DNA of 64,000 nt from Bradyrhizobium sp. dw_411 (GCF_018449695.1 NZ_JAAVUY010000012.1:181135-245134), one strand, 5' to 3'; shown: positions 8,064-16,824, counted from the stretch's first letter. The notes: a model not told the origin generated them from the sequence alone. Numbers and translations: made by a program.

Positions 8064-8237
8064 TTACGCGTGCTCGTCTTTGCCGCGTTTGGCCTGCGTC
8101 ATCACGATCGACTGGTCGGCTTCCAGCCGCGCCATCATCAGGATGCTGGCGATAAAAGTGAGCCCAAGATCCTCCGCCTGTTCGATGGCGTTGTCGATGG
8201 CCTCGACCAGCGGTCTGTTTCTGCCCTCGCGTATCAT
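8064..8237 (-). CDS. Small conserved-looking protein of unknown function
   Basis: A 57-residue product starting MIREGRNRPLVEAIDNA and ending KRGKDEHA. An SD-like GGAG lies 8 bases before the ATG at 8237, and codon choice has the third-position G/C bias of neighbouring genes. The sequence is predicted mostly helical with an amphipathic stretch (VEAIDNAIEQAEDLGL) followed by SILMMARLEADQS. No signal peptide or membrane helix. I do not recognise a family. It lies alone between surf1 and thrC on the opposite strand. Confidence 0.6.
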   Translation of the reverse strand: MIREGRNRPLVEAIDNAIEQAEDLGLTFIASILMMARLEADQSIVMTQAKRGKDEHA

Positions 8238-8778
8238 CGATATCTCCTTTGACGTGACGTAATGCCGCTTCTTATCGAGCGTTTGAAAAGGATGCGGCTG
8301 TCAGGAAGCGCGAGCCGCTCGACTGAGAGCGCTCGCCCAGCCGGGCAGCGTCGGGCATCCACCGTCCCCTAGGTTCCGCCTGGAGATTGCAACCTCACCG
8401 TGCCACCGTCAATTAGAGATAAGGCTTACGTATGAGCCCATAACGAAAAAGTGGAATCCGTGCCGTCGCGGGGACAAAAGCGTACGCACTTCCAACGCGC
8501 CTGATGCCGGCGATGAGCGCAAGCCGAAAGTCAGCGATGGCCTTACCCGTTGTTTTACGGGGCTCGCAGAAACGGCTTTCACGCCGGAGCGTCCCACGGC
8601 ACGCTCAATAACTCGAATCAGCCGGAATCGCCCGGTTGTCCGGGAGCGACGCCGGCAAGAACCGGTTTCCACTTCGGCCGAAAACGCTTTATGGTGCCGC
8701 GACTTTGCCGCCGGCATTAGTTCTATTATCGATCAATATCAAAGGCTTGGCAGGATGCCATGGCCTTTGGAGGCTGGT
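8238..8778. other. Intergenic region upstream of thrC
   Basis: About 540 bases without a convincing gene. A minus-strand reading across 8409-8717 is arginine rich, lacks a ribosome site and crosses a dispersed repeat, so I do not call it. The stretch contains a reversed short copy of repeat family A at 8658-8692 and, at its end, the GGAGG ribosome site of thrC (8769-8773). No promoter is obvious. Confidence 0.5.
8658..8692 (-). repeat. Dispersed repeat, family A, short reversed copy
   Basis: GAACCGGTTTCCACTTCGG followed by CGAAAACGCT is the reverse complement of the core AGCGTTTTCG...GAAGTGG...ACCGGTTC seen in full at 24343 and 36322. Only the first half of the element is kept. Confidence 0.6.
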
Positions 8779-10197
8779 TTGACGCGCTACATTTCAACAC
8801 GGGGGGAAGCCCCGGCCCTCGGTTTCTGCGACGTGATGCTGGCCGGGCTCGCCCGAGATGGCGGTCTTTACGTGCCGGAAACGTGGCCGCAGCTTTCGCC
8901 GCAAGCCATCGCCGGGTTTTCCGGCCGGCCGTATTGGGAAGTCGCTGTCGAGGTGATCCGCCCGTTTGTCGGCGGCGAGATTTCCGACGCGGATCTCGGG
9001 CGCATGGCCAATGACGCCTATGCGACATTCCGTCATCCCGCAGTGGTGCCGCTCAATCAGATCGGTCCCAATCAATTCCTGCTGGAGCTGTTTCACGGAC
9101 CGACCCTGGCGTTCAAGGACGTCGCGATGCAGCTGATCTCGCGGCTGATGGATCATGTGCTGGCGAAGCGGGCGCAGCGCACCACCATCGTCGTCGCAAC
9201 CTCCGGCGATACCGGCGGCGCCGCGGTCGATGCGTTCGCCGGTCTCGACAATGTCGATCTGGTCGTGCTGTTTCCAAACGGGCGGATCTCCGACGTACAG
9301 CGCCGGATGATGACCACCACGGGCGCCGGCAATGTTCACGCGCTCGCCATCGAAGGCACCTTCGACGATTGCCAGGCGATCGTGAAAGGGCTGTTCAACC
9401 ATCACCAGTTTCGCGATGCGGTCGCGCTGTCGGGCGTCAATTCCATCAACTGGGCGCGGATCGTGGCGCAGGTGGTGTATTACTTCACGTCGGCCGTCGC
9501 GCTCGGCTCACCGGCGCGCCCGGTGGACTTCACCGTGCCGACAGGAAATTTCGGCGACATCTTCGCGGGCTTTGTCGCCAAGCGGATGGGCTTGCCGATC
9601 AGGTGGCTGCGCATTGCCGCCAACATCAACGATATCCTGCCACGCACGCTCAAGACCGGCATCTATGAAGTGCGCGAGGTTCACGCGTCGGCGTCACCCT
9701 CAATGGATATTCAGATTTCCTCGAATTTCGAACGGTTGCTGTTCGAGGCGGATGGCCGCGATGCGGCCGGTGTTCGCAGGCTGATGGCGTCGCTGAATCA
9801 GTCCGGCCGCTTCGTGCTACCGGATGCGGTACTGACCGCAATCCGCGAGGAATTCGATGCCGGCCGCGCCGACGAGACCGAAACCAGCGCTACCATCCGA
9901 GCGATGTGGCGCGAGGCCGGCACTCTCGTGGATCCGCATACCGCGGTCGCTCTCGCGGTGGCGGATCGCGACACGCCGGATTCGAAGATTCCCAATATCG
10001 TGCTGTCGACCGCGCATGCCGCGAAATTTCCCGATGCGGTGCAAGCCGCCTGCGGTGTGCGGCCGGAATTGCCGGCCTGGCTCGAAGGCCTGATGACCAG
10101 GCCCGAGCACATTAAAGTCATGAAGAACGACCAGGTTGAGGTCGAACAATTCGTGTTGTCGGTGAGCCGCGCCGCGAAGCAAGGAGTTTCCGGATGA
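8779..10197 (+). CDS. thrC: Threonine synthase
   Basis: Converts O-phosphohomoserine to threonine using pyridoxal phosphate. The 472-residue product starts (L/M)TRYISTRGEAPALGF, a typical thrC N-terminus, and holds HGPTLAFKDVAMQ with the PLP-binding lysine near residue 113, plus ATSGDTGGAA and PTGNFGDIFAG for phosphate and substrate binding. Length fits the long bacterial class. I chose TTG at 8779 because a strong GGAGG lies 5 bases upstream and homology begins here; an in-frame ATG at 8755 would add eight unrelated residues. The stop overlaps the ATG of the M16 peptidase gene, so the two are coupled. Confidence 0.95.
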   Translation: MTRYISTRGEAPALGFCDVMLAGLARDGGLYVPETWPQLSPQAIAGFSGRPYWEVAVEVIRPFVGGEISDADLGRMANDAYATFRHPAVVPLNQIGPNQFLLELFHGPTLAFKDVAMQLISRLMDHVLAKRAQRTTIVVATSGDTGGAAVDAFAGLDNVDLVVLFPNGRISDVQRRMMTTTGAGNVHALAIEGTFDDCQAIVKGLFNHHQFRDAVALSGVNSINWARIVAQVVYYFTSAVALGSPARPVDFTVPTGNFGDIFAGFVAKRMGLPIRWLRIAANINDILPRTLKTGIYEVREVHASASPSMDIQISSNFERLLFEADGRDAAGVRRLMASLNQSGRFVLPDAVLTAIREEFDAGRADETETSATIRAMWREAGTLVDPHTAVALAVADRDTPDSKIPNIVLSTAHAAKFPDAVQAACGVRPELPAWLEGLMTRPEHIKVMKNDQVEVEQFVLSVSRAAKQGVSG

Positions 10198-11483
10198 GCG
10201 TCGATGTCACCAAGCTTCCCTCCGGCCTGACCGTCATCACCGATACCATGCCGCATCTCGAGACCGCGGCACTTGGTGTCTGGGCCGGTGTCGGCGGTCG
10301 CGACGAAAAGCCGAACGAGCATGGCATTTCGCATCTGCTCGAACACATGGCGTTCAAGGGCACCGCGCGGCGCTCGTCGCGCGAGATCGTCGAGGAAATC
10401 GAGGCGGTCGGCGGCGATCTCAACGCCGGCACTTCGACGGAAACTACCGCCTATTATGCCCGCGTCCTGAAGGCCGATGTGCCGCTGGCGCTCGATGTGC
10501 TGTCGGACATTCTCGCCAATCCGTCATTCGTGCCGGACGAGTTGGAGCGTGAAAAGAGCGTGATCGTGCAGGAGATCGGCGCAGCGCAGGACACGCCCGA
10601 CGATGTCGTGTTCGAACATCTCAACGAACTGTGTTATCCGGACCAGCCGATGGGACGCTCGTTGCTGGGGACGGCGAAGACGTTGAAGGGTTTCAACCGC
10701 GATACGTTGCGGGATTACCTGTCGACGCATTATCGCGGTCCGGACATGGTGGTGGCCGCCGCCGGCGCCGTCGATCACAAGCAGGTGGTCGAGGAAGTGA
10801 CGCAGCGCTTCTCCAGCTTCGAGGGCGCGGCTGCGCCCAAGCCGCAGCCGGCGATGTTCGGCAAGGGCGGCTCCCGGGTGGTGCATCGCGAACTTGAGCA
10901 GGCCCATCTGACGCTGGCGCTGGAGGGCGTGCCACAAACCGATCTGTCGCTGTTCTCGCTGCAGGTGTTCACCAACACGCTCGGCGGCGGGATGTCGTCG
11001 CGGTTGTTTCAGGAAGTCCGCGAGAAGCGCGGGCTGTGCTACTCGATCTACACCTTCCATGCGCCCTATGCCGACACCGGCTTTTTCGGGCTCTACACCG
11101 GCACGGATCCCGGCGATGCGCCGGAAATGATGGAAGTGATCGTCGACGTCATTAACGATGCGGTCGAGACATTGACCGAGGCCGAGATCGCGCGTGCCAA
11201 GGCGCAGATGAAGGCTGGACTGCTGATGGCGCTGGAGAGCTGCAGCTCCCGTGCCGAACAGCTGGCGCGCCACGTGCTGGCCTATGGACGTCCTTTGACG
11301 GTAGAAGAACTGGTCGCCCGGATCGATGCCGTGAGCGTGGAATCGACGCGGAACGCCGCGCGTGGCCTGCTGTCGCGCAGCCGCCCGGCGGTCGTAGCCC
11401 TTGGCAGCGGAAGAGGACTGGACACGGCAGTGTCTTTTGCGGAAGGATTGACCAAGTCGAAGGTCAAGGCGCGCCTTCATTAA
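10194..11483 (+). CDS. M16 family zinc peptidase (mitochondrial processing peptidase-like)
   Basis: The 429-residue product has the inverted zinc motif HLLEH (H47, E50, H51) within EHGISHLLEHMAFKGT, with the distal glutamate in KSVIVQEIG. The second M16 lobe carries GGGMSSRLFQEVREKRGLCY. This is the single-chain bacterial class related to mitochondrial processing peptidase beta, found next to thrC in many alphaproteobacteria. No signal peptide is seen, so it is probably cytoplasmic. The ATG overlaps the thrC stop by four bases. The natural substrate is not known. Confidence 0.92.
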   Translation: MSVDVTKLPSGLTVITDTMPHLETAALGVWAGVGGRDEKPNEHGISHLLEHMAFKGTARRSSREIVEEIEAVGGDLNAGTSTETTAYYARVLKADVPLALDVLSDILANPSFVPDELEREKSVIVQEIGAAQDTPDDVVFEHLNELCYPDQPMGRSLLGTAKTLKGFNRDTLRDYLSTHYRGPDMVVAAAGAVDHKQVVEEVTQRFSSFEGAAAPKPQPAMFGKGGSRVVHRELEQAHLTLALEGVPQTDLSLFSLQVFTNTLGGGMSSRLFQEVREKRGLCYSIYTFHAPYADTGFFGLYTGTDPGDAPEMMEVIVDVINDAVETLTEAEIARAKAQMKAGLLMALESCSSRAEQLARHVLAYGRPLTVEELVARIDAVSVESTRNAARGLLSRSRPAVVALGSGRGLDTAVSFAEGLTKSKVKARLH

Positions 11484-11506
11484 AGGCCGGCCTGGGTTTT
11501 ATTGAA

Positions 11507-11577
11507 GCATGATCTGCGCGCAAAACGCCCCTGCGTTTGTGGCGATGGAAACCGGTTTCCGCTTTTCCGGATCATGC
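11507..11577. repeat. Dispersed palindromic element bounded by GCATGATC/GATCATGC
   Basis: The element starts GCATGATC (11507-11514) and ends GATCATGC (11570-11577), with GAAACCGGTTTCCGCTTTTCC near the right arm. Elements of this form are common in Bradyrhizobium genomes. It lies between the M16 peptidase and the acetyltransferase and may fold into a long hairpin in RNA. Confidence 0.6.
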
Positions 11578-11609
11578 GGTAGGTTCGGGGATCGGGAAGA
11601 GTAGAACCT

Positions 11610-12197
11610 ATGGCCCTGTTTCGTTTGCCATCCAGTGGACCGGCTGCGCTTGCTCCGCGCGGCTACGGCCTGCTGCTGCGCGCGCCGCAGATGTCCGATT
11701 TTCTGCAATGGGCACATTTACGTGAATTGAGCCGTGACTACCTGACGCCGTGGGAGCCGATCTGGCCGTCCGACGATCTGACCCGCTCGGGTTTCCGGCG
11801 GCGCCTGCGCCGCTATGCAGAGGACGTCGCGGCCGACAGGTCATATCCGTTCATCGTGTTCCGGGAATCCGACGGCGCCATGATCGGCGGCGTCACGCTG
11901 GCGAATGTGCGCCGCGGTATCGTCCAGGCCGGCACGATCGGTTATTGGGTCGGCCAGCCCCATGCGCATCGCGGTTACATGACGACCGCATTGCGGGTGC
12001 TGCTGCCCTCCTTGTTCGGCGAACTCAATCTGCACCGTATCGAGGCCGCCTGCATTCCCTCCAACGCGCCGTCGATCCGCGTACTGGAGAAATGCGGCTT
12101 CAGCCGGGAGGGCCTCGCGCGGCGCTATCTCTGTATCAACGGCGTCTGGCAGGATCACCTGCTGTTTGGCCTGCTACATGAGGATTTCCGGGGTTAA
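11610..12197 (+). CDS. GNAT family N-acetyltransferase (RimJ-like)
   Basis: The 195-residue product has the GNAT fold marks: GTIGYWVGQPHAHRGYMTTA for the beta4 and acetyl-CoA pyrophosphate loop, and LHRIEAACIPSNAPSIRVLEKCGF, the classic RimJ/RimL-type region. RimJ/RimL proteins acetylate ribosomal protein N-termini, but related enzymes act on other amines, so the acceptor is uncertain. Length is normal. It stands after the thrC-M16 pair, separated by a palindromic repeat, and is probably transcribed separately. Confidence 0.85.
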   Translation: MALFRLPSSGPAALAPRGYGLLLRAPQMSDFLQWAHLRELSRDYLTPWEPIWPSDDLTRSGFRRRLRRYAEDVAADRSYPFIVFRESDGAMIGGVTLANVRRGIVQAGTIGYWVGQPHAHRGYMTTALRVLLPSLFGELNLHRIEAACIPSNAPSIRVLEKCGFSREGLARRYLCINGVWQDHLLFGLLHEDFRG

Positions 12198-12312
12198 CCC
12201 TCGGATTCATGAATGTGACACATGCCTTTGGTTTGCCGCCATTGCGCTGCTATAAAACGCCAAAGCATGCTCCCGGCGCGCCGGATGCATGGCTGTCGGG
12301 GACATCTGGATA

Positions 12313-13110
12313 ATGCGTATTAGGCTGATCGGGCGGAAGGCAAATACCGGTTGGGGGGACCATCTGCGTTATGCAGGCACGCTCGCCGTCGTGACTCTTC
12401 TGCTGTCCGGCTGCGGCGGCGGCAGCCTGTTCGGCGGCAGCAGCACACTCGCGCCGACGCTCGTCGCCGCCGACGGCGATACCCCTACGATCTCCGACCG
12501 GTTGAATCAGCTTCTGGGCCGGTCGCCATCCAGCGGTAGCAGCCCGTCGGCGCCAGCGCCGGTCACCGACGATACCCCTACGATCTCCGACCGGTTCAAT
12601 CAGCTCCTGGGGCGATCGCCGTCGTCTCAAGCCCCGGCCCAGGCGGTGGACGGTGTCGAAATCGATTGTCCGGTCGTGAAAATTCGCGCGGGCGCCTCTA
12701 CCTTTGCGGTGGGAGCGCCCGGCAAGCAGGCGGCGGGCAGCGATCTGCGCTATCAGGCGACCATCACCCGCACCGCGCGCGACTGCACGCGAAGCGGCAA
12801 CCAGATCACCGCGCGGATCGGGATCGAGGGCCGCGTAATCTCCGGTCCGGCTGGCGCTCCGCCAGCCGTTGAAATTCCGCTTCGCGTCGCCGTGGTGCAG
12901 GCCGGGGTCCAGGAGCGGACGATTGCCACCAAGGTGTTCCGCACCTCGGTGTCGATGTCTGAGGGCAATGTGCCCTACAGCCTGGTGGGCGAAGATGTTG
13001 TCTATGAGTCGCCGCCGGGACGAAGCAGCGACAACTATATCTTCTATATCGGTTTCGACCCGCAGGCGCTGACGCCGGAGGCTCCTGCGAGACCTTCGCG
13101 GAAGAAATAA
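12313..13110 (+). CDS. Putative lipoprotein with an internal tandem duplication
   Basis: The 265-residue product has a lipoprotein signal with lipobox LLLSGC and a Gly/Ser-rich linker. Residues around 56-72 and 87-103 repeat almost exactly as DTPTISDR(L/F)NQLLGRSPSS, an in-frame duplication with a 31-codon period. The C-terminal 150 residues form a beta-rich domain with two cysteines (EIDCPVVKI, RDCTRSGNQ) and no family I can name. The start is uncertain: ATG 12313 or ATG 12289, neither with a strong ribosome site. A bidirectional terminator follows. Probably anchored in the outer membrane. Confidence 0.75.
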   Translation: MRIRLIGRKANTGWGDHLRYAGTLAVVTLLLSGCGGGSLFGGSSTLAPTLVAADGDTPTISDRLNQLLGRSPSSGSSPSAPAPVTDDTPTISDRFNQLLGRSPSSQAPAQAVDGVEIDCPVVKIRAGASTFAVGAPGKQAAGSDLRYQATITRTARDCTRSGNQITARIGIEGRVISGPAGAPPAVEIPLRVAVVQAGVQERTIATKVFRTSVSMSEGNVPYSLVGEDVVYESPPGRSSDNYIFYIGFDPQALTPEAPARPSRKK

Positions 13111-13153
13111 CGGACGAGGGGATCGTCCGCCTTCGTGGATGATGGCATCAACA

Positions 13154-13185
13154 AAAAAGCCGGTGCGAGATCGCACCGGCTTTTT
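13154..13185. terminator. Bidirectional terminator between the lipoprotein gene and atpF
   Basis: Arms AAAAAGCCGGTGCGA (13154-13168) and TCGCACCGGCTTTTT (13171-13185) form a near-perfect 15-bp inverted repeat with T-runs on both strands. It serves both the plus-strand lipoprotein gene and the convergent F0 operon. Confidence 0.9.
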
Positions 13186-13205
13186 GTTTTTAGCTTGGAA
13201 TTTCT

Positions 13206-13691
13206 TCAGTTCAGCTTTTGGCGAACTTCCGCAATGCCCTTGGCCAGGAGGTCATCTGCAACCGATCCCTTGACCGATTGCGACAGGATGGTGGTCGCGG
13301 CGGTCACGGCGGCGTTGGCGGCAGCCGAGCGGACGTCGGCCAGCGCCTGCGCTTCCGCCAGCGCGATCTTGCTCTCGGCGGTCTTGGTGCGCCGGGCAAC
13401 AAAATCTTCCATCTTGGCCTTGGCTTCGGACGCGATGCGTTCGGCCTCGGCTTTGGCGGATGCGACGATGTCCTGGGCCTCGCGTTCCGCCGTGGCGTGA
13501 CGCGCTTTGTATTCCGCGAGCAATTTGGCGGCCTCGTCCTTGAGGCGGCGTGCGTCGTCGAGTTCGGCCTTGATGCGATCGCGGCGGTGATCCAGCGTTG
13601 TCAGCACCGTGCGGTGAACGCCGACATAGGCGAACACACCAAGCAGGATGACAAAGCCAACGGCGACCCAGAATTCCGGTTCGGCGAACAT
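13206..13691 (-). CDS. atpF: ATP synthase F0 subunit b
   Basis: The b subunit forms the peripheral stalk of the proton-driven ATP synthase. The 161-residue product has one N-terminal membrane helix (EFWVAVGFVILLGVFAYVGV) and a long charged, alanine-rich coiled coil (DHRRDRIKAELDDARRLKDE and onward). ATG 13691 follows AAGGGATAG; a TTG one codon earlier is less likely. Last gene of the operon, 5 bases after the b' gene. Confidence 0.92.
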   Translation of the reverse strand: MFAEPEFWVAVGFVILLGVFAYVGVHRTVLTTLDHRRDRIKAELDDARRLKDEAAKLLAEYKARHATAEREAQDIVASAKAEAERIASEAKAKMEDFVARRTKTAESKIALAEAQALADVRSAAANAAVTAATTILSQSVKGSVADDLLAKGIAEVRQKLN

Positions 13692-13696
13692 CAAAT

Positions 13697-14254
13697 CTAT
13701 CCCTTCAAGGACGCGTCGACGGCGCTGTTCACGGACGTACCGTCGGGCGATATACCGGTGAGCCGTTGCACGATGGCGGCGGCCGCATCCGCGGCGATGC
13801 CCCGGACATTGCTCATCGCGCTTTCGCGCGTCGATGCGATGGTTTTTTCGGCGTCCGCCAGCTTGAGCGAAAGCTGCTCTTCCAGCGTCTTGCGTTCGGC
13901 TTCGGAGGCCGCGTTCAATTTGTCGCGGGTCTCGGTGCTGATCGCCTGGGCGCGGGCGCGCGCTGCCGCGAGCTCGCTTTCATAGGACTTCAGCGCGCTG
14001 TCGGACTCGTCCTTCAGCTTTTGCGCGGCGGCCAGATCGCCGTCGATCGCGTTCTGACGCGCGTCGATCACGCTGCCGACGCGCGGCAACGCAATTCGCG
14101 AGACGATCAGATAGAGCGCGACGAACGCGATCACGATAGACACCAGCTGAGAAGCGAACGTGCTCTTCTCGAACGGCGGGAAGGGAGCCTTGTGGCCGCC
14201 TTCCGTCTCGGTGTGGGCTACCGTGCCCTTGGCTTCGCCATGATCTTCAGCCAC
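13697..14254 (-). CDS. atpG: ATP synthase F0 subunit b'
   Basis: The second, divergent stalk subunit (b'), found together with b in alphaproteobacteria and phototrophs; b and b' form a heterodimer. The 185-residue product has a hydrophilic head (MAEDHGEAKGTVAHTETEGG), a membrane helix (FASQLVSIVIAFVALYLIVS) and a long helical stalk, including the family-like RIALPRVGSVIDARQ. It follows atpE by about 65 bases and precedes b by 5. Confidence 0.9.
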   Translation of the reverse strand: MAEDHGEAKGTVAHTETEGGHKAPFPPFEKSTFASQLVSIVIAFVALYLIVSRIALPRVGSVIDARQNAIDGDLAAAQKLKDESDSALKSYESELAAARARAQAISTETRDKLNAASEAERKTLEEQLSLKLADAEKTIASTRESAMSNVRGIAADAAAAIVQRLTGISPDGTSVNSAVDASLKG

Positions 14255-14319
14255 GGGTTTCTCCTGTTTGGCTCATCGAGATCCGGAACCGGAATCTCAT
14301 CGGCCAGATCGGTGATGGA

Positions 14320-14547
14320 TCAGAGCGCGAACAGCAGCAGCAGCGCGATCAGCAGCGAGAAGATGCCGAGCGCTTCCGTCACGGCGAAACCGAAAATCAG
14401 GTTGCCGAACTGGCCCTGAGCGGCCGAGGGATTGCGCACCGCAGCGGCGAGATAGTTGCCGAAGATGATGCCCACGCCTGCGCCAGCGCCACCCATGCCA
14501 ATGCAGGCAATACCAGCGCCAATGTACTTCGCGGCAATCGGATCCAT
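14320..14547 (-). CDS. atpE: ATP synthase F0 subunit c
   Basis: Forms the rotating proteolipid ring. The 75-residue hairpin has two helices joined by a polar loop (AVRNPSAAQGQ), with GAGAGVGIIFG in helix one and the proton-carrying glutamate in GFAVTEALGIFSL of helix two. The ATG at 14547 is preceded by AAGGAG with 8 bases between, giving the usual MDPIAAKYIGAG start. It lies between atpB and b'. Confidence 0.96.
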   Translation of the reverse strand: MDPIAAKYIGAGIACIGMGGAGAGVGIIFGNYLAAAVRNPSAAQGQFGNLIFGFAVTEALGIFSLLIALLLLFAL

Positions 14548-14602
14548 GAGACGAACTCCTTGTTGAGGTTTGTTAGAGAAGTGGATTTGCGTGAAAGGCC
14601 GA

Positions 14603-15346
14603 TCAGTGGCCCGGATGAATAGCGTCGTTGATGTAGATGCAGGTGAGGATGGTGAAGACGTAGGCCTGTAGGAACGCGACCAGCAGTTCAAGCGCGGTCA
14701 GCGCGATCACCATGCCGAGCGGCAATACGGCGCCGAAGTAGCCGGCAATGCCGAGGCCCGCCAGCAGCGGAATGAAGCTTGCGAACACCGCCAGCGCGAT
14801 ATGGCCCGCGAGCATATTGGCGAACAGACGCACGGAGTGCGAGATCGGCCGCAGGAAGAACGAGAACACCTCGATGAACACGACCAGCGGCAGGATGAAA
14901 ATCGGGATGCCCGAGGGCACGAACAATTTGAAGAATTTCAGGCCGTTCTTGTAGAAACCGTAGATCAGCACCGTCAGGAACACGATCATCGCGAGCACTA
15001 CCGTGACGATGAGGTGGCTGGCAACCGTGAAGTTGTAGGGAATGACGCCGATCATATTCGATACGGCGATGAACATGAATAGCGAGAACACCAGCGGAAA
15101 GAACTTCATTCCGTCTTTGCCGGCGGTCGAGCGGATCGTGTTGGCGACGAATTCGTAGGAGATTTCCGCGATCGACTGGATACGCCCGGGCACCAGTTGC
15201 TTTCCGGCGCCGATCATCAGCAGCGAAATCAGCGCCACCGAACCGAACATGTAGGCGGAGGAATTGGTGAAGGCGATCTCTTGATTGCCGATATGGCCAA
15301 TCGTGAAGAGCTTCTCGATATGGAACTGTTCGATCGGATCGATCAT
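14603..15346 (-). CDS. atpB: ATP synthase F0 subunit a
   Basis: Subunit a provides the two half-channels that carry protons to and from the c-ring. The 247-residue product has five to six membrane helices, the essential arginine region HSVRLFANMLAGHIAL, and the C-terminal ALELLVAFLQAYVFTILTCIYINDAIH typical of the alphaproteobacterial protein. It starts MIDPIEQFHIEKLF. It follows atpI by 64 bases. Confidence 0.95.
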   Translation of the reverse strand: MIDPIEQFHIEKLFTIGHIGNQEIAFTNSSAYMFGSVALISLLMIGAGKQLVPGRIQSIAEISYEFVANTIRSTAGKDGMKFFPLVFSLFMFIAVSNMIGVIPYNFTVASHLIVTVVLAMIVFLTVLIYGFYKNGLKFFKLFVPSGIPIFILPLVVFIEVFSFFLRPISHSVRLFANMLAGHIALAVFASFIPLLAGLGIAGYFGAVLPLGMVIALTALELLVAFLQAYVFTILTCIYINDAIHPGH

Positions 15347-15410
15347 CCGCGAGGTATCTCTAGGCTACCGCCAGCCACGCCGGCGTTCTGCAATCAAATC
15401 TTCCGGCTTC

Positions 15411-15794
15411 TTAGCGGCCAGTCTTGCCCGGAGCAACACCTGCGGACCTGATCACGTTCACCACGCCGGCGATGAAGCCGATCAGGACAAACACGATGAG
15501 CCCGAAAGGTGACGTCGACAAAAACCGGTCGAAACCCCAGCCAAGCAGCGCTCCGACAACAACGCCCGCGATCAACTCCGAAGAAAGCCGGAAACCGATC
15601 GCCATCGCCGAAGCTCTGGCCGCACCGTCTCCATCTCCATCTCCATCTCCGGGTTGGTCAGTCCCGACTTTCCGGCTGTCCCGAATTTTGGACAACCGCT
15701 GATCCAGACTTCCGAGCCTTGCGGAAAGCGCAGCCTCGTCGGACGACGATTGATCGCCACTGCCATTTCCGCTGTTATTCGCGCCTTCAGCCAT
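15411..15794 (-). CDS. atpI: AtpI, F0F1 ATP synthase assembly protein I
   Basis: The 127-residue product has a disordered polar head, a short helix (ARLGSLDQRLSKIRDSR), and two membrane helices typical of the AtpI family, with GVVVGALLGWGFDRFL and FIAGVVNVIR. AtpI is thought to help assemble the c-ring. The linker GDGDGDGDG comes from a GGAGAT microsatellite at about 15627-15647. The ATG at 15794 begins MAEGANNSGNGSG; upstream extension lacks family features. First gene of the F0 operon. Confidence 0.85.
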   Translation of the reverse strand: MAEGANNSGNGSGDQSSSDEAALSARLGSLDQRLSKIRDSRKVGTDQPGDGDGDGDGAARASAMAIGFRLSSELIAGVVVGALLGWGFDRFLSTSPFGLIVFVLIGFIAGVVNVIRSAGVAPGKTGR

Positions 15795-15862
15795 GCTGTG
15801 GAGACCCGAACCAATGCTGCGGTGGATGGAAATTGCGCCCGTCACCCTCAAAAGCCGCGCGG

Positions 15863-15891
15863 ACCATACTGAGCGCATCTAATCAAGTCAA
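15863..15891 (-). promoter_or_regulatory. Putative sigma70-type promoter of the F0 operon
   Basis: On the minus strand a -35 box TTGACT (15886-15891) is followed by a 17-base spacer and a -10 box TATGGT (15863-15868). The predicted start lies about 60 bases upstream of the atpI ATG. Five of six and four of six consensus bases match. Confidence 0.55.
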
Positions 15892-16140
15892 GATTGCGTC
15901 ACAACCATATAAGTAATTGATTTTGATGCGTTTATAGTCGATGTCGCGGGTTCGTCATGGCGCGGTCGCCGCAGTGCAACAGCTTCACCTGCAATTGGCA
16001 AATCTGGCCGCGTTTTTGTGGCTCCTCGCGATGCCCAACGCGCCTCCAGGAGGCCAGCGATCTTGCGTCGGGCTGGCGGGTCTGTTGGGATGGGTGACAG
16101 TATTCTTATCGCTGCATTCTTATCGCTGCCCGGAGATCGC

Positions 16141-16764
16141 ATGACGCGTCAGGTCGATTACTATTATTCGCTGCAATCCCCCTGGGCCTATATCGGGCAC
16201 AAGTTTTTCCAGGAGGTTGTCGGCACGTACGGCCTCAAGGTGAATCATAAGCCGGTGGTCCTGGTCGATCTGTTTTCGGAAACCGGCGGCCTGCCGCTGT
16301 TGAAGCGCCATCCGGTGCGGCAGCGTTATCGTCTGGTCGAGCTGCAGCGCTGGCGCGACAAGCGCGGCCTGAATTTTCACCTTCAGCCGGCGAACTGGCC
16401 CTTCAATGCGCGACTGGCCGACGGCGTGGTGATCGCGGCGGTTGAGGCCGGTCACGATCCCGATGTCTTTCTGCGCAAGGCGTTCGCCGCGGTCTGGGAA
16501 GATCAATTGAATCTGGCCGATCCTGCAACGTTGATAAAACTCGCCGACGAGTCTGGTCTGCCGGGCAAGCAATTGGTAGAGCGTTCCGGAGCCGACGCGG
16601 TCAGTGCGATTTACGAGCAGAACCGGCAGGACGCGTTAACATCAGACGTGTTCGGTTCGCCGGCCTATGTGCTCGACGGTGAGGTATTTTGGGGGCAGGA
16701 TCGGATCGAATTGCTCGCGGACGCGTTGAAATCCGGTCGCGGACCGTATGGCTCGCAAGTCTAG
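16141..16764 (+). CDS. 2-hydroxychromene-2-carboxylate isomerase-like (DsbA/kappa-GST fold)
   Basis: The 207-residue product has the HCCA isomerase/kappa glutathione transferase layout: the N-terminal YYYSLQSPWAYIG, where the Ser replaces the DsbA cysteine, the helical insert, and the C-terminal DVFGSPAYVLDGEVFWGQDRI, which carries the cis-proline. Family members use glutathione and act in aromatic degradation or detoxification. There is no aromatic operon beside it, so the substrate is open. GGAG precedes the ATG at 16141 by about 7 bases. Confidence 0.85.
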   Translation: MTRQVDYYYSLQSPWAYIGHKFFQEVVGTYGLKVNHKPVVLVDLFSETGGLPLLKRHPVRQRYRLVELQRWRDKRGLNFHLQPANWPFNARLADGVVIAAVEAGHDPDVFLRKAFAAVWEDQLNLADPATLIKLADESGLPGKQLVERSGADAVSAIYEQNRQDALTSDVFGSPAYVLDGEVFWGQDRIELLADALKSGRGPYGSQV

Positions 16765-16824
16765 GATCAAGCGCAGGATAGCCAAGACAGGGAAGACCCA
16801 ATCGGTTTTGAGGCGGAGCAACCC

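Noticed and set aside
8409..8717. 102-codon reading on the minus strand upstream of thrC
   Set aside because: Arginine- and serine-rich, crosses the family A repeat, no ribosome site, no family resemblance.
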